Assembly (NCBI GenBank): GCA_002197545.1
Contig: NFUO01000612.1
Span: 1-57,372, forward strand
Length of the DNA stretch: 57,372 bases
Direction of reading: 5' to 3'
Source of the DNA: Acidobacteria subdivision 2 bacterium RH1 MAG20
GTDB taxonomy: Bacteria; Acidobacteriota; Terriglobia; Terriglobales; Acidobacteriaceae
Both the position numbers and the translations under genes were made by a program. The notes beneath the pieces were generated by a model, which saw nothing but the letters and a program-made list of their open reading frames with translations, was not told where the DNA came from and did not search any database. Below, piece after piece: positions 41,524-50,531 of the stretch (its first letter is position 1; each line of letters starts with the position of its first letter).

Positions 41524-41599
41524 ATAAAGGCTCGTCCATCATCCTGTGTAGTTTTCTGAAATTCGTATACACGTCGGAAGCATATTCAAAGGAACCCCG

Positions 41600-42688
41600 A
41601 TGCCAAGTATCCACACGATCGTTCTCATAGCCGCAGCTCTCGCAGCCTCCACATGCGCCGCGCAGAAGCTCGACAGTCTTCCCCTCTATCACGGCAACAA
41701 CGACCAGTTCGGCGAGATCCGCATCTGGGGCAATGAGACGATGCTCCACATGCTGACCGCGTGGGAACTCGGCATCCACGAGCAGCAGCGGGGGCTTCGT
41801 TTCTCCGATGTCTTGCCGAGCGGCGCTGCCGCCATCGGCGCCCTCTACACTGGCGTCGCCGACCTCGGCCTGATGGGCCATCACAGCTGGCCGATGGAAA
41901 GGCTCGCCTTCCACGAGGTCTACGGATACGACCCGCTTGAAATCATTGTCGCTACGGGTGCCTACGATGTGCCGGCAAAGATGCCTGCCAATGTCATCTA
42001 TGTCAATCGCAAGAATCCGCTTTCCCGGCTCACCGTGAAGCAGTTGGACGGAATATTCGGATCGCAGCGCACGGGTGGCTGGAAGGGAACACAGTGGACA
42101 ACCGCAAGCGCCCGCGGAGCGGACGAAAATATTCGAACCTGGGGCCAACTCGGCCTTACTGGCGAGTGGGCCAGCAAAACGATTCAGCCCTATGCCTACG
42201 ACCTCAGTGCCAACAGCTTCTGCCTCTCGATGCAGCGAATGGCGTTCCAGGGCGGCGATATGTGGAACCCTGCGTTGCACGAATTCGCGCTGAACGAAGT
42301 TGGCATGCTCTTCAAGCCTGGTCCCCGCCCTCCTCAGGGTTGCGAACAGATTATCGACGCGCTCTCGAAAGATCCTTATGGTATCGCCTACACGGCTCCA
42401 CAGTGCGCGCGTAAGAGCACTGAAGTGAAAGCTCTCGCGCTCGCCGCAGATGCAGCCGGCCCCTTCGTCGAACCGACCAAGGAAAATATGGCGAACCGAA
42501 CCTATCCGCTCGTCGAATCCATCTACGTCTACATCAACCGTCCGCCTGGCCAGCCTGTAGAACCAAAGCTCAAGGCCTTCCTCACCTACATTCTCAGCCG
42601 TCAGGGACAAGAAGACGTTCTGCAGGATGATGGTTATCTTCCGCTCACACCAGAGGCAGTGCAGGAACAGCTCAAGAAGCTTGAGTAG
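41600..42688 (+). CDS. PstS-like periplasmic binding protein 4
   Basis: A 362-aa exported protein with a signal peptide ending near CAAQK. Same signature RTWGQLGLTGEWASKTI, NPLSRLTVKQLDGIFG and C-terminal LTYILSRQGQ, GYLPL. A short insertion with Cys (QGCEQIID, PQCARK) distinguishes it. Follows copy 3 by 76 bp. Confidence 0.8.
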   Translation: MPSIHTIVLIAAALAASTCAAQKLDSLPLYHGNNDQFGEIRIWGNETMLHMLTAWELGIHEQQRGLRFSDVLPSGAAAIGALYTGVADLGLMGHHSWPMERLAFHEVYGYDPLEIIVATGAYDVPAKMPANVIYVNRKNPLSRLTVKQLDGIFGSQRTGGWKGTQWTTASARGADENIRTWGQLGLTGEWASKTIQPYAYDLSANSFCLSMQRMAFQGGDMWNPALHEFALNEVGMLFKPGPRPPQGCEQIIDALSKDPYGIAYTAPQCARKSTEVKALALAADAAGPFVEPTKENMANRTYPLVESIYVYINRPPGQPVEPKLKAFLTYILSRQGQEDVLQDDGYLPLTPEAVQEQLKKLE

Positions 42689-42749
42689 CCTCTCCTCGAT
42701 ATCCAGCCCCGCTGCGCAACAAATCCTTAGTCCGCATGGAACAAGACCT

Positions 42750-43775
42750 ATGAAGCTGGCGCCTCTACTCTCTCTCTCCATCGTGCTCGCCGCAGCCGCA
42801 GCGGCCGCACAGAACTTCGCCTCCTTTCCGCAATACACACCTGCAGACACAGTCAGCGGAACCCTCGTAGTCTGGGGTAACGACGGCATGACAGACCTCC
42901 AGAAACTATGGGAAGATGGCTTCCACAAATACCAGCCCGGTATCAAGTTCGAGGATCATCTATACAGCACCGCCGCCGGCATAGGTGGTCTCTATGCCGG
43001 CCATGCTGATCTGGCTTACATGGGACGCGATAGTTTGCCCACCGAAAATCTTGGATTCACTAAGACCTTCGGCTACAATCCCACCCGCTTCGTCGCTACC
43101 ACCGGTGCCTACGACGTTGAAGGAAAGACCTTCCCCATGGTGGTCTTCGTCAACAAGGACAATCCGCTGAAGGGACTCACCTTGCAGCAGCTCGACGCCA
43201 TCTTCGGCACGGAACGCAAACTCGGCGCGCCTAAGAATATTCGAGCCTGGGGCGACCTCGGTCTCACCGGCGAGTGGGCGGACAAGCCCATCCACCTCTA
43301 CGCCTACGCGAACGACAGTGGCTTCGGCATCTTCTTTTCCGATGCCGCGATGGGCGGAAGTTCCAAATGGAATTGCGACATCCATCAGTTCGAGAACATC
43401 AATGACGCAAACGGCAAGACCCAAACGCAGGCTGGTCGCCGGGTCGTCACGGCCCTCGCTCAGGATAAGTATGGCCTCGCCTACTCAGGCATTCGCTATA
43501 TCACGTCCAGTGTGAAGCCTGTGCCCATCGCCCTCAAGGCGGGGACACCCTACATCGCGCCCACCCGCGCCAACGTCCTCAACCGCACCTATCCGCTCCT
43601 TCGCGACATTCCCATCTACATCAATCGCGCCCCAGGCAAGCCGATCGATCCCAAGGTGCGCGAGTTTCTGGCCTATATCCTCAGCCGCGAAGGACAAGAG
43701 GCGATCAGCCGCGAAGGGGATTACCTGCCCCTAACAATTGAGCTGGTGCAGCAGCAACGAGAAATGCTCAAGTAA
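42750..43775 (+). CDS. PstS-like periplasmic binding protein 5
   Basis: A 341-aa exported protein; the start at 42750 gives a clean signal peptide (LLSLSIVLAAAAAAAQ). Signature RAWGDLGLTGEWADKPI, NPLKGLTLQQLDAIFG and C-terminal LAYILSREGQ. It lacks the small insertion seen before the signature in its neighbours. It converges with copy 6. Confidence 0.8.
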   Translation: MKLAPLLSLSIVLAAAAAAAQNFASFPQYTPADTVSGTLVVWGNDGMTDLQKLWEDGFHKYQPGIKFEDHLYSTAAGIGGLYAGHADLAYMGRDSLPTENLGFTKTFGYNPTRFVATTGAYDVEGKTFPMVVFVNKDNPLKGLTLQQLDAIFGTERKLGAPKNIRAWGDLGLTGEWADKPIHLYAYANDSGFGIFFSDAAMGGSSKWNCDIHQFENINDANGKTQTQAGRRVVTALAQDKYGLAYSGIRYITSSVKPVPIALKAGTPYIAPTRANVLNRTYPLLRDIPIYINRAPGKPIDPKVREFLAYILSREGQEAISREGDYLPLTIELVQQQREMLK

Positions 43776-43812
43776 ACCAGTCTCCGTCCGATCCCTGGCG
43801 AGAGTCAGAACC

Positions 43813-44871
43813 TCACTTCAGCTTCGCCATCTGTGCCTTCGCAGTCTCGGCGGATAGCGGCAGGTACTGCCCCTCTTTGGCTGTCTGCTCTTGTCCCTGC
43901 CGGCTCAGCACATACGTCAGAAACTCCTTCAGCTTCGGGTCGATTGGCTTGGCCACTCCTCCCGGCCCATCCGGCGCGAAGTAGAGATACGCATACCGCG
44001 CCAGCGGATAGCTGTGATCCTCAACTGTCGCACGCGTCAGCGGCACAAACGGCCCAGCATCTGTCCTTCCCACCGGAATGACCTTCAACTGCGCCCGCAG
44101 CTCCGGTGTAGCATTCCCCAAGGCTACATAGGCGATTCCGTCGGGATCATTGGCGAGCGCCTGCAGCATCGCCCGCCGGTCCTGGTATTCCCGCAGCGTC
44201 TCGGCAAACCTGTCGCTCCCGCCCAGCACTGCCTGCTGAAAGAACGTTTGTCCGCCAGGATAAATCCCCGGCGGCCCATAGGGATGGATCGGCCGTCCCG
44301 CCCATGTTCCTTTCAGCCCCATCTGTTTCCACGTCCGAATATTCTTCTCCGGCCCCCGTGCCGCGGACTCCACCCACACCAGATCATGCCATCCGCCTGT
44401 TCGTTCCGCGCCGAAGATCCTGTCCAGTTGCTCCATCGAAACATGCGCCAGCGGATTCGCCTTATTCACCACAATTGCCAACGCGGTCGACTTCCCTACA
44501 GCTTCCGTTGCTCCCGTCGCAACCGTTACCTCGACCGGATACAGCAGCGATCTCCGGTATACCCCGTAAAACTCGTAGGGGTACAAATGCCGCGCCGAAA
44601 CCGCTAGATCCGCTACTGACTCGAAGAGTCCGAACTGCGCGGATGCCGTGCCCTTTAGATCGTTCTTGAATACGACATTGGGCTCATACCGCCGAAATCC
44701 TTCTTCCCACAGCTTCATCAACGGCAGCATCGAGGTCGATCCCCACAACCGAATCTCTCCCGTCACCTGCTGCGCCGGCTGATACTCCGGCAGCAGCTTC
44801 GCCCGGATCTGAACCCACGCCACCATCCCCAGCACCACAGCACAAGCCAGCCGCCAACTCTTCATGTTCAT
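43813..44871 (-). CDS. PstS-like periplasmic binding protein 6
   Basis: A 352-aa exported protein (signal peptide LACAVVLGMVAWVQ). Signature RTWKQMGLKGTWAGRPI is the most altered of the set; NPLAHVSMEQLDRIFG and LTYVLSRQGQ are kept. It lies 18 bp after copy 7 in an opposite-strand pair, so copies 7 and 6 form their own operon. Confidence 0.8.
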   Translation of the reverse strand: MNMKSWRLACAVVLGMVAWVQIRAKLLPEYQPAQQVTGEIRLWGSTSMLPLMKLWEEGFRRYEPNVVFKNDLKGTASAQFGLFESVADLAVSARHLYPYEFYGVYRRSLLYPVEVTVATGATEAVGKSTALAIVVNKANPLAHVSMEQLDRIFGAERTGGWHDLVWVESAARGPEKNIRTWKQMGLKGTWAGRPIHPYGPPGIYPGGQTFFQQAVLGGSDRFAETLREYQDRRAMLQALANDPDGIAYVALGNATPELRAQLKVIPVGRTDAGPFVPLTRATVEDHSYPLARYAYLYFAPDGPGGVAKPIDPKLKEFLTYVLSRQGQEQTAKEGQYLPLSAETAKAQMAKLK

Positions 44872-44889
44872 TCCTCGTCTCCGGGATGC

Positions 44890-46110
44890 CTACTGCAGCT
44901 TCGCGATCTCCGCCGCCGCAATCGTGGGATTCAGCGGAATGAACATCCCATCCTCCACCACCGCCTCCTGTCCCTGGCGCGATAGAATATAGGTCAGGAA
45001 TGCCTTGATGCGTGGCGCTATCGGCTTCCCCGGCGGATGATTGATGTAGATCTCCAGCTCATTCGCAAACGGATAGCTGCGGTCGTAGCAGGTCTGGTCC
45101 GAAGCCTGCACATACGGTCCCGCCGCCGTCCGGGCTATCGCCACGGCTTGCACTCCCGGATCATGTTGCACCACACGCGCCAGGTTGAATCCGATCCCAT
45201 ACTTATCCTCTGCTACGTCCGCGACGATCTCCGCATCCGCCGGCACCTCCACTCCACCGCGAACAATCTCTTGCAGCGCCGGATTCCACTTGTCGCCCCC
45301 CTGGAATGCCACCTTCTGGATCATCTCCGACCAGTTCGAAAGCGTCGCGTCCAGTCCATAGACATGTATCGGCTTGTCTGCCCACTCACCCGTCAGCCCT
45401 AGTTGTCCCCATGTACGAATGTCCTTCTCCGATCCGCGGGCTACCGACGTATCCCAATGCGTGGCCTTCCATCCACCCGTTCGCTCTGCCCCGAAGATTC
45501 CATCGACCTGCTCCACGGTCAGGCCCTTCAGCGGATTGTCCTTGTTCACAAAGAAGATCGTCGCCGGCGTGTTGCCTTTCCTCAGATTGAATGCCCCCGT
45601 CGCATAAATCACCTCCTGCGGGTCATAGCCCCACACCCCCTCCAACGCCTTCAGGTCCGAGTACCACGCATCATGTCCCATCACATTGATGTCGGCGGTA
45701 TTCGCCGCCAGACCGGAGAACCCCGTAGGCAACATAAGATCGCCAAATCGCACCAGCGCTTCATGCTTCAGAAATCCGTCTTCCCACAAATGGATCAGGT
45801 GCTGCGTCAGCTCCGTCCCATGGATGCGGATCACCCCATGCAGAGGCTGCGCGCCAGCATAGTTTCTATAAGGCGGCAGCTCCTGCACCCGCTTTGCATT
45901 AATGAGGGGCAGCTCCGGCGGCGCTGGAATCACCGGCGCAGCCGATACCTTCAGCCCACGGGAAGGCTTTTGCGCTGCCCCCACCTGCCCTACCCCTGGC
46001 GCTGCAAACACTGCCGTCACAAGTGCCGCGACTGCTCCTCGCCGCAAAACGCTCAGCATCCTCAAACTCCACCCGCTCAGTGGCCTTGCTACAACCGTCA
46101 AGAAATGCAA
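44890..46110 (-). CDS. PstS-like periplasmic binding protein 7
   Basis: A 406-aa exported protein, the longest of the set because of an N-terminal extension rich in Pro and Ala. The start is taken as TTG at 46110 because GGGAGG lies 9 bp before it; an ATG at 46059 is a weaker option. Signature RTWGQLGLTGEWADKPI, NPLKGLTVEQVDGIFG and LTYILSRQGQ. Confidence 0.78.
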   Translation of the reverse strand: MHFLTVVARPLSGWSLRMLSVLRRGAVAALVTAVFAAPGVGQVGAAQKPSRGLKVSAAPVIPAPPELPLINAKRVQELPPYRNYAGAQPLHGVIRIHGTELTQHLIHLWEDGFLKHEALVRFGDLMLPTGFSGLAANTADINVMGHDAWYSDLKALEGVWGYDPQEVIYATGAFNLRKGNTPATIFFVNKDNPLKGLTVEQVDGIFGAERTGGWKATHWDTSVARGSEKDIRTWGQLGLTGEWADKPIHVYGLDATLSNWSEMIQKVAFQGGDKWNPALQEIVRGGVEVPADAEIVADVAEDKYGIGFNLARVVQHDPGVQAVAIARTAAGPYVQASDQTCYDRSYPFANELEIYINHPPGKPIAPRIKAFLTYILSRQGQEAVVEDGMFIPLNPTIAAAEIAKLQ

Positions 46111-46227
46111 CTTATGACACCTCCCGATTGAGTTCTGGTTGAAGTCACTCCGATTTCATCCGGTGAAGCGGTACACACCAACTCGGCCTGGGAAGCGGCC
46201 ATGTTCGCTTCCCGCAAGGAACGAGCG

Positions 46228-46998
46228 CTATTTGAGAGACAACGCGGGAATCGCCGCCTTCTCCTTCCGTATTGCCGTCTTGTCATCGCTCCACTTCTTC
46301 CAAACGGGATCAGACGCCGCAAGTTCCGCACGGGCTTTGTTCTTGATGACCTCGCGGGCTGCGAGCGCATTTAGGTCCTTATACTCGAGCACAATAAAAC
46401 TGGACCATGGAGCTCCTGCCGGGTTCTGATTTACGAACGAAGCATAGGACACAACAGCGCCGGCCTTGATCCATGCGTCGAACTGCGGAGCGACGTATCC
46501 CTGCACATAGCTAATGTACTTCGGCATTTCGGCCAGAACGTCATACTCGATAACGAAGAACTGAGAGTCTTTCGTTGAGGAAGCGGCCTTCTCTTCTTTG
46601 ACGATGTCCGCCGTGGCGGAGCTGTCGACCACAGCTATGGACTGCGCCTTCTCAGAGAGGCCGCCGGGGTTGCTCTGTTCGATCTGCTGCCATCGACCGA
46701 GATCGGTAAAGTGATCGAACTTTAGTATAAGGAACATGTCGGGTATGTTATCTGCCGCATAGGTGGTGAAAAGAACGCCGTAATTTGCGAACACATGGTC
46801 GTTCTTCCATTTGTTGAACTGGGCGATTCCTTCGGTTGCCATCATGCTTCGGAACTTTGCTCGATACTCAGGCTTCGCGCGATAGGTAAGGATAAGGGCA
46901 GTTGGTCCGTTGACCTCCGCCTGACCAAAGGCGGAAGAGGACACGAAAATAAATGTGAGAGCTACGAGCGCTGCTGACAGTTGTTGTCTGATTTTCAT
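46228..46998 (-). CDS. Secreted protein with two alpha/beta-barrel-like halves
   Basis: A 256-aa protein with a signal peptide ending near SAFGQ. The mature part appears as two similar halves (ALILTYRAKPEY...MFLILKFDHF and FFVIEYDVLAEM...SFIVLEYKDL), each with the strand-helix-strand spacing of dimeric alpha/beta barrel (ABM or NIPSNAP-like) domains. Enzyme activity is not known. It is the last gene of a four-gene secreted operon with the beta-propeller and the YEKG-domain proteins. Confidence 0.6.
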   Translation of the reverse strand: MKIRQQLSAALVALTFIFVSSSAFGQAEVNGPTALILTYRAKPEYRAKFRSMMATEGIAQFNKWKNDHVFANYGVLFTTYAADNIPDMFLILKFDHFTDLGRWQQIEQSNPGGLSEKAQSIAVVDSSATADIVKEEKAASSTKDSQFFVIEYDVLAEMPKYISYVQGYVAPQFDAWIKAGAVVSYASFVNQNPAGAPWSSFIVLEYKDLNALAAREVIKNKARAELAASDPVWKKWSDDKTAIRKEKAAIPALSLK

Positions 46999-47008
46999 TG
47001 AAGATTGC

Positions 47009-47734
47009 TCATTTCCCGCTAAGAGCCCAGGCCGCACAGGAGTCGAACAGCTTGACCCCGTCCGGAATGAGCAAATCGAAGCTGTCAGACGCCAGGCCGA
47101 AAAAGATGCGACGAGCCGGCGCCGTGAACTCGTGATCCATGTAAACACCCTTTTCATACCCGAAGACGATGCCCTTACTCGGTTCCCCAGGCAAGAAGGC
47201 TATGATCTGCGCCGATGGCATGGGCCGTCCCCAGTTATAGATTTTGATCGCATGTTTGACAGGCATAAACATTCCATTGGGGAAGCCTGCCTGAATCGGA
47301 TTGGGTGCGTTCACCAGCCAAAGGAAGGATTGCTCAACTTTTGTGTCTTCCCCATAGTCTTTCTGCGGTTCGTATCCGGTCATGCCAAGAAAATCGAGCA
47401 GCCACGGCTTTGTCGTGTAAATCGGCACCCTGGTCGTACGGTAGGTATAGGTCACTGTCTTGGCCTTGACATCGCTGGCGATAAATACAAGGTCATAACC
47501 ATTAGCTGCCGGGGGATTGAGATCGGAAACCATCGTAACTGTCATGCCAAGCGATTCGAAGTGCTTTTTGATATTGGCGTCTTCCGGAGCGGTTGCGCTG
47601 GACGTAGCTGCAACCAGCAGCACTTTTTTTCCCTGAAAGATTGGGTCAGCGGCTGCGGCGGCTCCTCTTGGGACGAAAGAGAGGAAAAGAGCCAGCGCAA
47701 GCGCTGTGATTGAAAAGTTATGCTTCGATAACAT
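47009..47734 (-). CDS. Secreted YEKG-domain protein, single copy
   Basis: A 241-aa protein with a signal peptide (LALALFLSFVPRGAAAA). The mature domain has a first strand GKKVLLVAATSS, then YDLVFIASD, and the motif FGYEKGVYMDHEFTAPARR near residue 200, ending KLFDSCAAWALS. The alternating strand-helix pattern suggests a flavodoxin or class I glutamine-amidotransferase-like fold, but no catalytic Cys is seen. Two more copies of the same domain form the next upstream gene. The start at 47734 follows CAGGAG. Confidence 0.65.
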   Translation of the reverse strand: MLSKHNFSITALALALFLSFVPRGAAAAADPIFQGKKVLLVAATSSATAPEDANIKKHFESLGMTVTMVSDLNPPAANGYDLVFIASDVKAKTVTYTYRTTRVPIYTTKPWLLDFLGMTGYEPQKDYGEDTKVEQSFLWLVNAPNPIQAGFPNGMFMPVKHAIKIYNWGRPMPSAQIIAFLPGEPSKGIVFGYEKGVYMDHEFTAPARRIFFGLASDSFDLLIPDGVKLFDSCAAWALSGK

Positions 47735-47792
47735 CGAAAACTCCTGAAGATAAAGGTGAAATATCCAAGGCAAATGCGGGAAGGCGCCGTTT

Positions 47793-49316
47793 TTAAAAGG
47801 AAGGAGGACTGATAGTCCAGAGAAGCACGGCATCGAAGAGAGCATGTCCCTGCTCCGTAAGATCATCGAACGCCGGATTGTCCACTGGAAGCAACGTTCG
47901 GCGTGCCGGGGCGACAAACTCATCGGCCATGGTCGAGCCCTTCTCGTAACCGAAGATGGCGCGCTCGTGGAAGGAGTTTGGCAGGGTCGCAATGACAATC
48001 GCGGATGGCATCGGCATGGCCCACTTCAGAACGTCGGCTTCCTTGATGTACTTCACATATCCGGGTTTCAGGCCGGCGGCCATTACGTTGGATGAATTGA
48101 CTATTTCCAGATACGATTCCGGCGGGTCTTCGCTTTCTTTAGCTTCGCCATGTTCACCGTAGTCGATATACCGCCGTCGGTTTGCCATCTTCAATGTGTC
48201 CGCCATCAGACCTTCAAGGCAAAGCACAGGAATCTTTGCGTTCCAGTATTTGTTGGACATCTTGTACTTCGAATTCGTCGCGGAGAGGATAATGGCATCT
48301 TCGCCTTCGGCCACAGTATCCGGCTCGGTCTGATCAACCTGCTTGACGCTTGCGCCTAAATCTTTGAGGTGGTCGACAATATGATCATCAGACTCCTCCC
48401 CCTCCGGAGTAACGAGACGGCGAACAAAGAGGATCTTCTTGCCTTTGATGGCTGCTGAGAGTCTGTTTTTAAGTCCGACAGGGTCGTACGGGTCAGGTAT
48501 GGCAGGCGCGCTGAGCGCCCATCGAATCGTGGTATCGAACAGCTTGAGGCCCGTCCACCATGCGGCAAGGTTGGGATCTTTCTCTGCCTGGCCATGCACC
48601 GCTGTGAGATGGTGAAAAGTCGCATCTTGAAGGTAGAAACCAACACGGCGCGCGGGAGCGACGAAGCCGTTGTACATCGTCGATCCCTTCTCATAGGTAA
48701 ACACACCGGCGTGCGTGGGCTCGCCTTCTGAAGCAACAATAACATTTGCCGAGGCGGCAGGCTTTCCCCAGCCGAAGGGCTCGGGTTCCAGATAAAGCGT
48801 GCCGAACATTTGAGACCGCGGAATGCCAAGCTCCGCCACGATCGGTGTGGCTACATTGGTGTAGTAGCCATACAGAATCGAGAACGATCGCATATAGTCC
48901 TGCACGGGATCCAGCGTCTCGAAATCTACGTGGCGCTCGGGGCCGGTCATCTGCATCTTCGGATAATCAACCGTGTTCCAGGTAAACACGGGAATCGAGG
49001 AACTGGCATACTTGTCGCCGAGTTCCCTTGGGTCCGCCGTGGAGGAAAGAATAATCAGATCTTCGCCGCTGGTTACCGCAGCGTCATCTTCCTTCGCCAT
49101 GGTAACAATATAGCCCTGCTCTTCCAGGTGCTTCCTGACCAGTTGATCGTCATTTGGATGATCTTTTTCTGCCTCTCCGGTGACTAGAAGGATGCGTTTG
49201 CCATGAAGTTGGGCGGCAGTAAGGATACTATTACCATCCTGTGTCTGGCCCACTGCAAAGCTCGTGAGAAGAGCCGCTACGAATACGCTTCTTACTACAG
49301 ACTTGAAACTGAACAT
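47793..49316 (-). CDS. Secreted protein with two YEKG domains
   Basis: A 507-aa protein with signal peptide (VFVAALLTSFAVGQ). It carries two copies of the domain found in the following gene: about 39-275 (GKRILLVTG, EDLIILSST, TYEKGSTMYNGFVAPARR) and about 292-505 (GKKILFVRR, EDAIILSAT, GYEKGSTMADEFVAPARR). The repeat arose by internal duplication. Function unknown; the conserved YEKG and APARR motifs could form a binding site. Start at 49316 follows GGGGAG. Confidence 0.7.
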   Translation of the reverse strand: MFSFKSVVRSVFVAALLTSFAVGQTQDGNSILTAAQLHGKRILLVTGEAEKDHPNDDQLVRKHLEEQGYIVTMAKEDDAAVTSGEDLIILSSTADPRELGDKYASSSIPVFTWNTVDYPKMQMTGPERHVDFETLDPVQDYMRSFSILYGYYTNVATPIVAELGIPRSQMFGTLYLEPEPFGWGKPAASANVIVASEGEPTHAGVFTYEKGSTMYNGFVAPARRVGFYLQDATFHHLTAVHGQAEKDPNLAAWWTGLKLFDTTIRWALSAPAIPDPYDPVGLKNRLSAAIKGKKILFVRRLVTPEGEESDDHIVDHLKDLGASVKQVDQTEPDTVAEGEDAIILSATNSKYKMSNKYWNAKIPVLCLEGLMADTLKMANRRRYIDYGEHGEAKESEDPPESYLEIVNSSNVMAAGLKPGYVKYIKEADVLKWAMPMPSAIVIATLPNSFHERAIFGYEKGSTMADEFVAPARRTLLPVDNPAFDDLTEQGHALFDAVLLWTISPPSF

Positions 49317-49345
49317 GATTCTCCCCGTCTGATTCATCTCGTTGG

Positions 49346-50353
49346 TTAGTAGCCCGCGACCACTACGATCGGAGTACCCGAATGTGTGGCGGTAAGAAAG
49401 AGATGGTGGTTTTCCGCGTCATACGCCACACTGTCAAGACCAGGTGTTAGCTTGTACTTGCCGCCGATGGAATAGTTGATATAGGCATTCATCCTTACAG
49501 CGGTAAGGGTTCCATCCTGCTGCGCGATGAAGGCAGCTGCCTTCCACTGCCCTTTGCCCTGTGGCGTCCAGGCGAAGGTCTCGGAGGCAGGACCTGTGCC
49601 GCCACGGAGTTCGATGAACGTGAATCCGCTATCTGTGTCGATGATTTCGATAACTCCATCCTCACAGGTAACAAAAAGACGGCGGCCTTTGGTATCCAGC
49701 GCCAGGCCCGAAGGTTTGTGGCCGGTCATGATCGGAAAGTCGCCGTCATTCTTGCCGGTCTGATGATTCAGCACATGCACGACATTGGCGGCTGTATCGG
49801 CTACATAGACGTGGCTGAGTGTGCCGCAGGCAATCTGGCCCCCGCCAGTCGGCACGTGCGCCGAGCGCACGATTTTATTGGAATCTGCATCAATGCTTAC
49901 CAGAGAGCCGCTGGAGCTAACGGCTTCGACGGTATTTGAGGATTCGTCATAGCAGAGAGAAAAGGCATCGGCCGTTGGAAGTTTCGCGGCATTCGTAATC
50001 TTCAGGTCCGCAAGAGAGAAGGAGACAATTCTTCCGTTTCCGGTGGCGAAACCTCTGGTCGAGGCACCCTGTTCTTCACCATTCATGGCTGGTATCAGCA
50101 GAACATCCTGCGCCCCTTTGAGGGGAACCATGCCGATAGAAGCGCCTGTGTGCGCGTTCAACACCGCGACACCTTGGTCCCCAGCCACAAACAAGCGATG
50201 TCCGGCAGCATCCACTGCTATATGCTTTGCGCTGGAACCGGGCAGCTTGTACTCCGCGATCTCTTTGTAGGTCTGTGCCGAAACGAAAGGTGTGACGACG
50301 GCAAACAGGAAGCCACAGATGAGGCTTCCGATGATTCCATGTATACGACGCAT
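49346..50353 (-). CDS. Secreted YncE-like beta-propeller protein
   Basis: A 335-aa protein with a signal peptide (ICGFLFAVVTPFVSAQ). The mature chain has repeated blade motifs such as AAGHRLFVAGDQGVAVLNA and TKGRRLFVTCEDGVIEIID, typical of YncE or cytochrome d1-like seven-bladed propellers, often used for binding or scaffolding in the periplasm. First gene of the secreted four-gene operon. The start is chosen for the signal peptide; AAGGAG lies 12 bp upstream. Confidence 0.75.
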   Translation of the reverse strand: MRRIHGIIGSLICGFLFAVVTPFVSAQTYKEIAEYKLPGSSAKHIAVDAAGHRLFVAGDQGVAVLNAHTGASIGMVPLKGAQDVLLIPAMNGEEQGASTRGFATGNGRIVSFSLADLKITNAAKLPTADAFSLCYDESSNTVEAVSSSGSLVSIDADSNKIVRSAHVPTGGGQIACGTLSHVYVADTAANVVHVLNHQTGKNDGDFPIMTGHKPSGLALDTKGRRLFVTCEDGVIEIIDTDSGFTFIELRGGTGPASETFAWTPQGKGQWKAAAFIAQQDGTLTAVRMNAYINYSIGGKYKLTPGLDSVAYDAENHHLFLTATHSGTPIVVVAGY

Positions 50354-50531
50354 AGGTACCACCGGCTCCTTGAGGTATATCTCGCAATCCGATTGCATCT
50401 CTATTTGTTCTGCTTGAAAACACTGGGCCGCGTAGATGAAGGATGACTGAACCTTAGGTAAAAATATTTTCAGCGAAGCTTCCCAGGCACAAATTACATT
50501 TGGCACAATTTCTGTTGCCGAAGCGCCAATT

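Noticed and set aside
34285..46110. A phosphate ABC transporter operon
   Set aside because: All frames in the locus were read for permease and ATPase motifs; none was found, so the genes are not annotated as a Pst operon.
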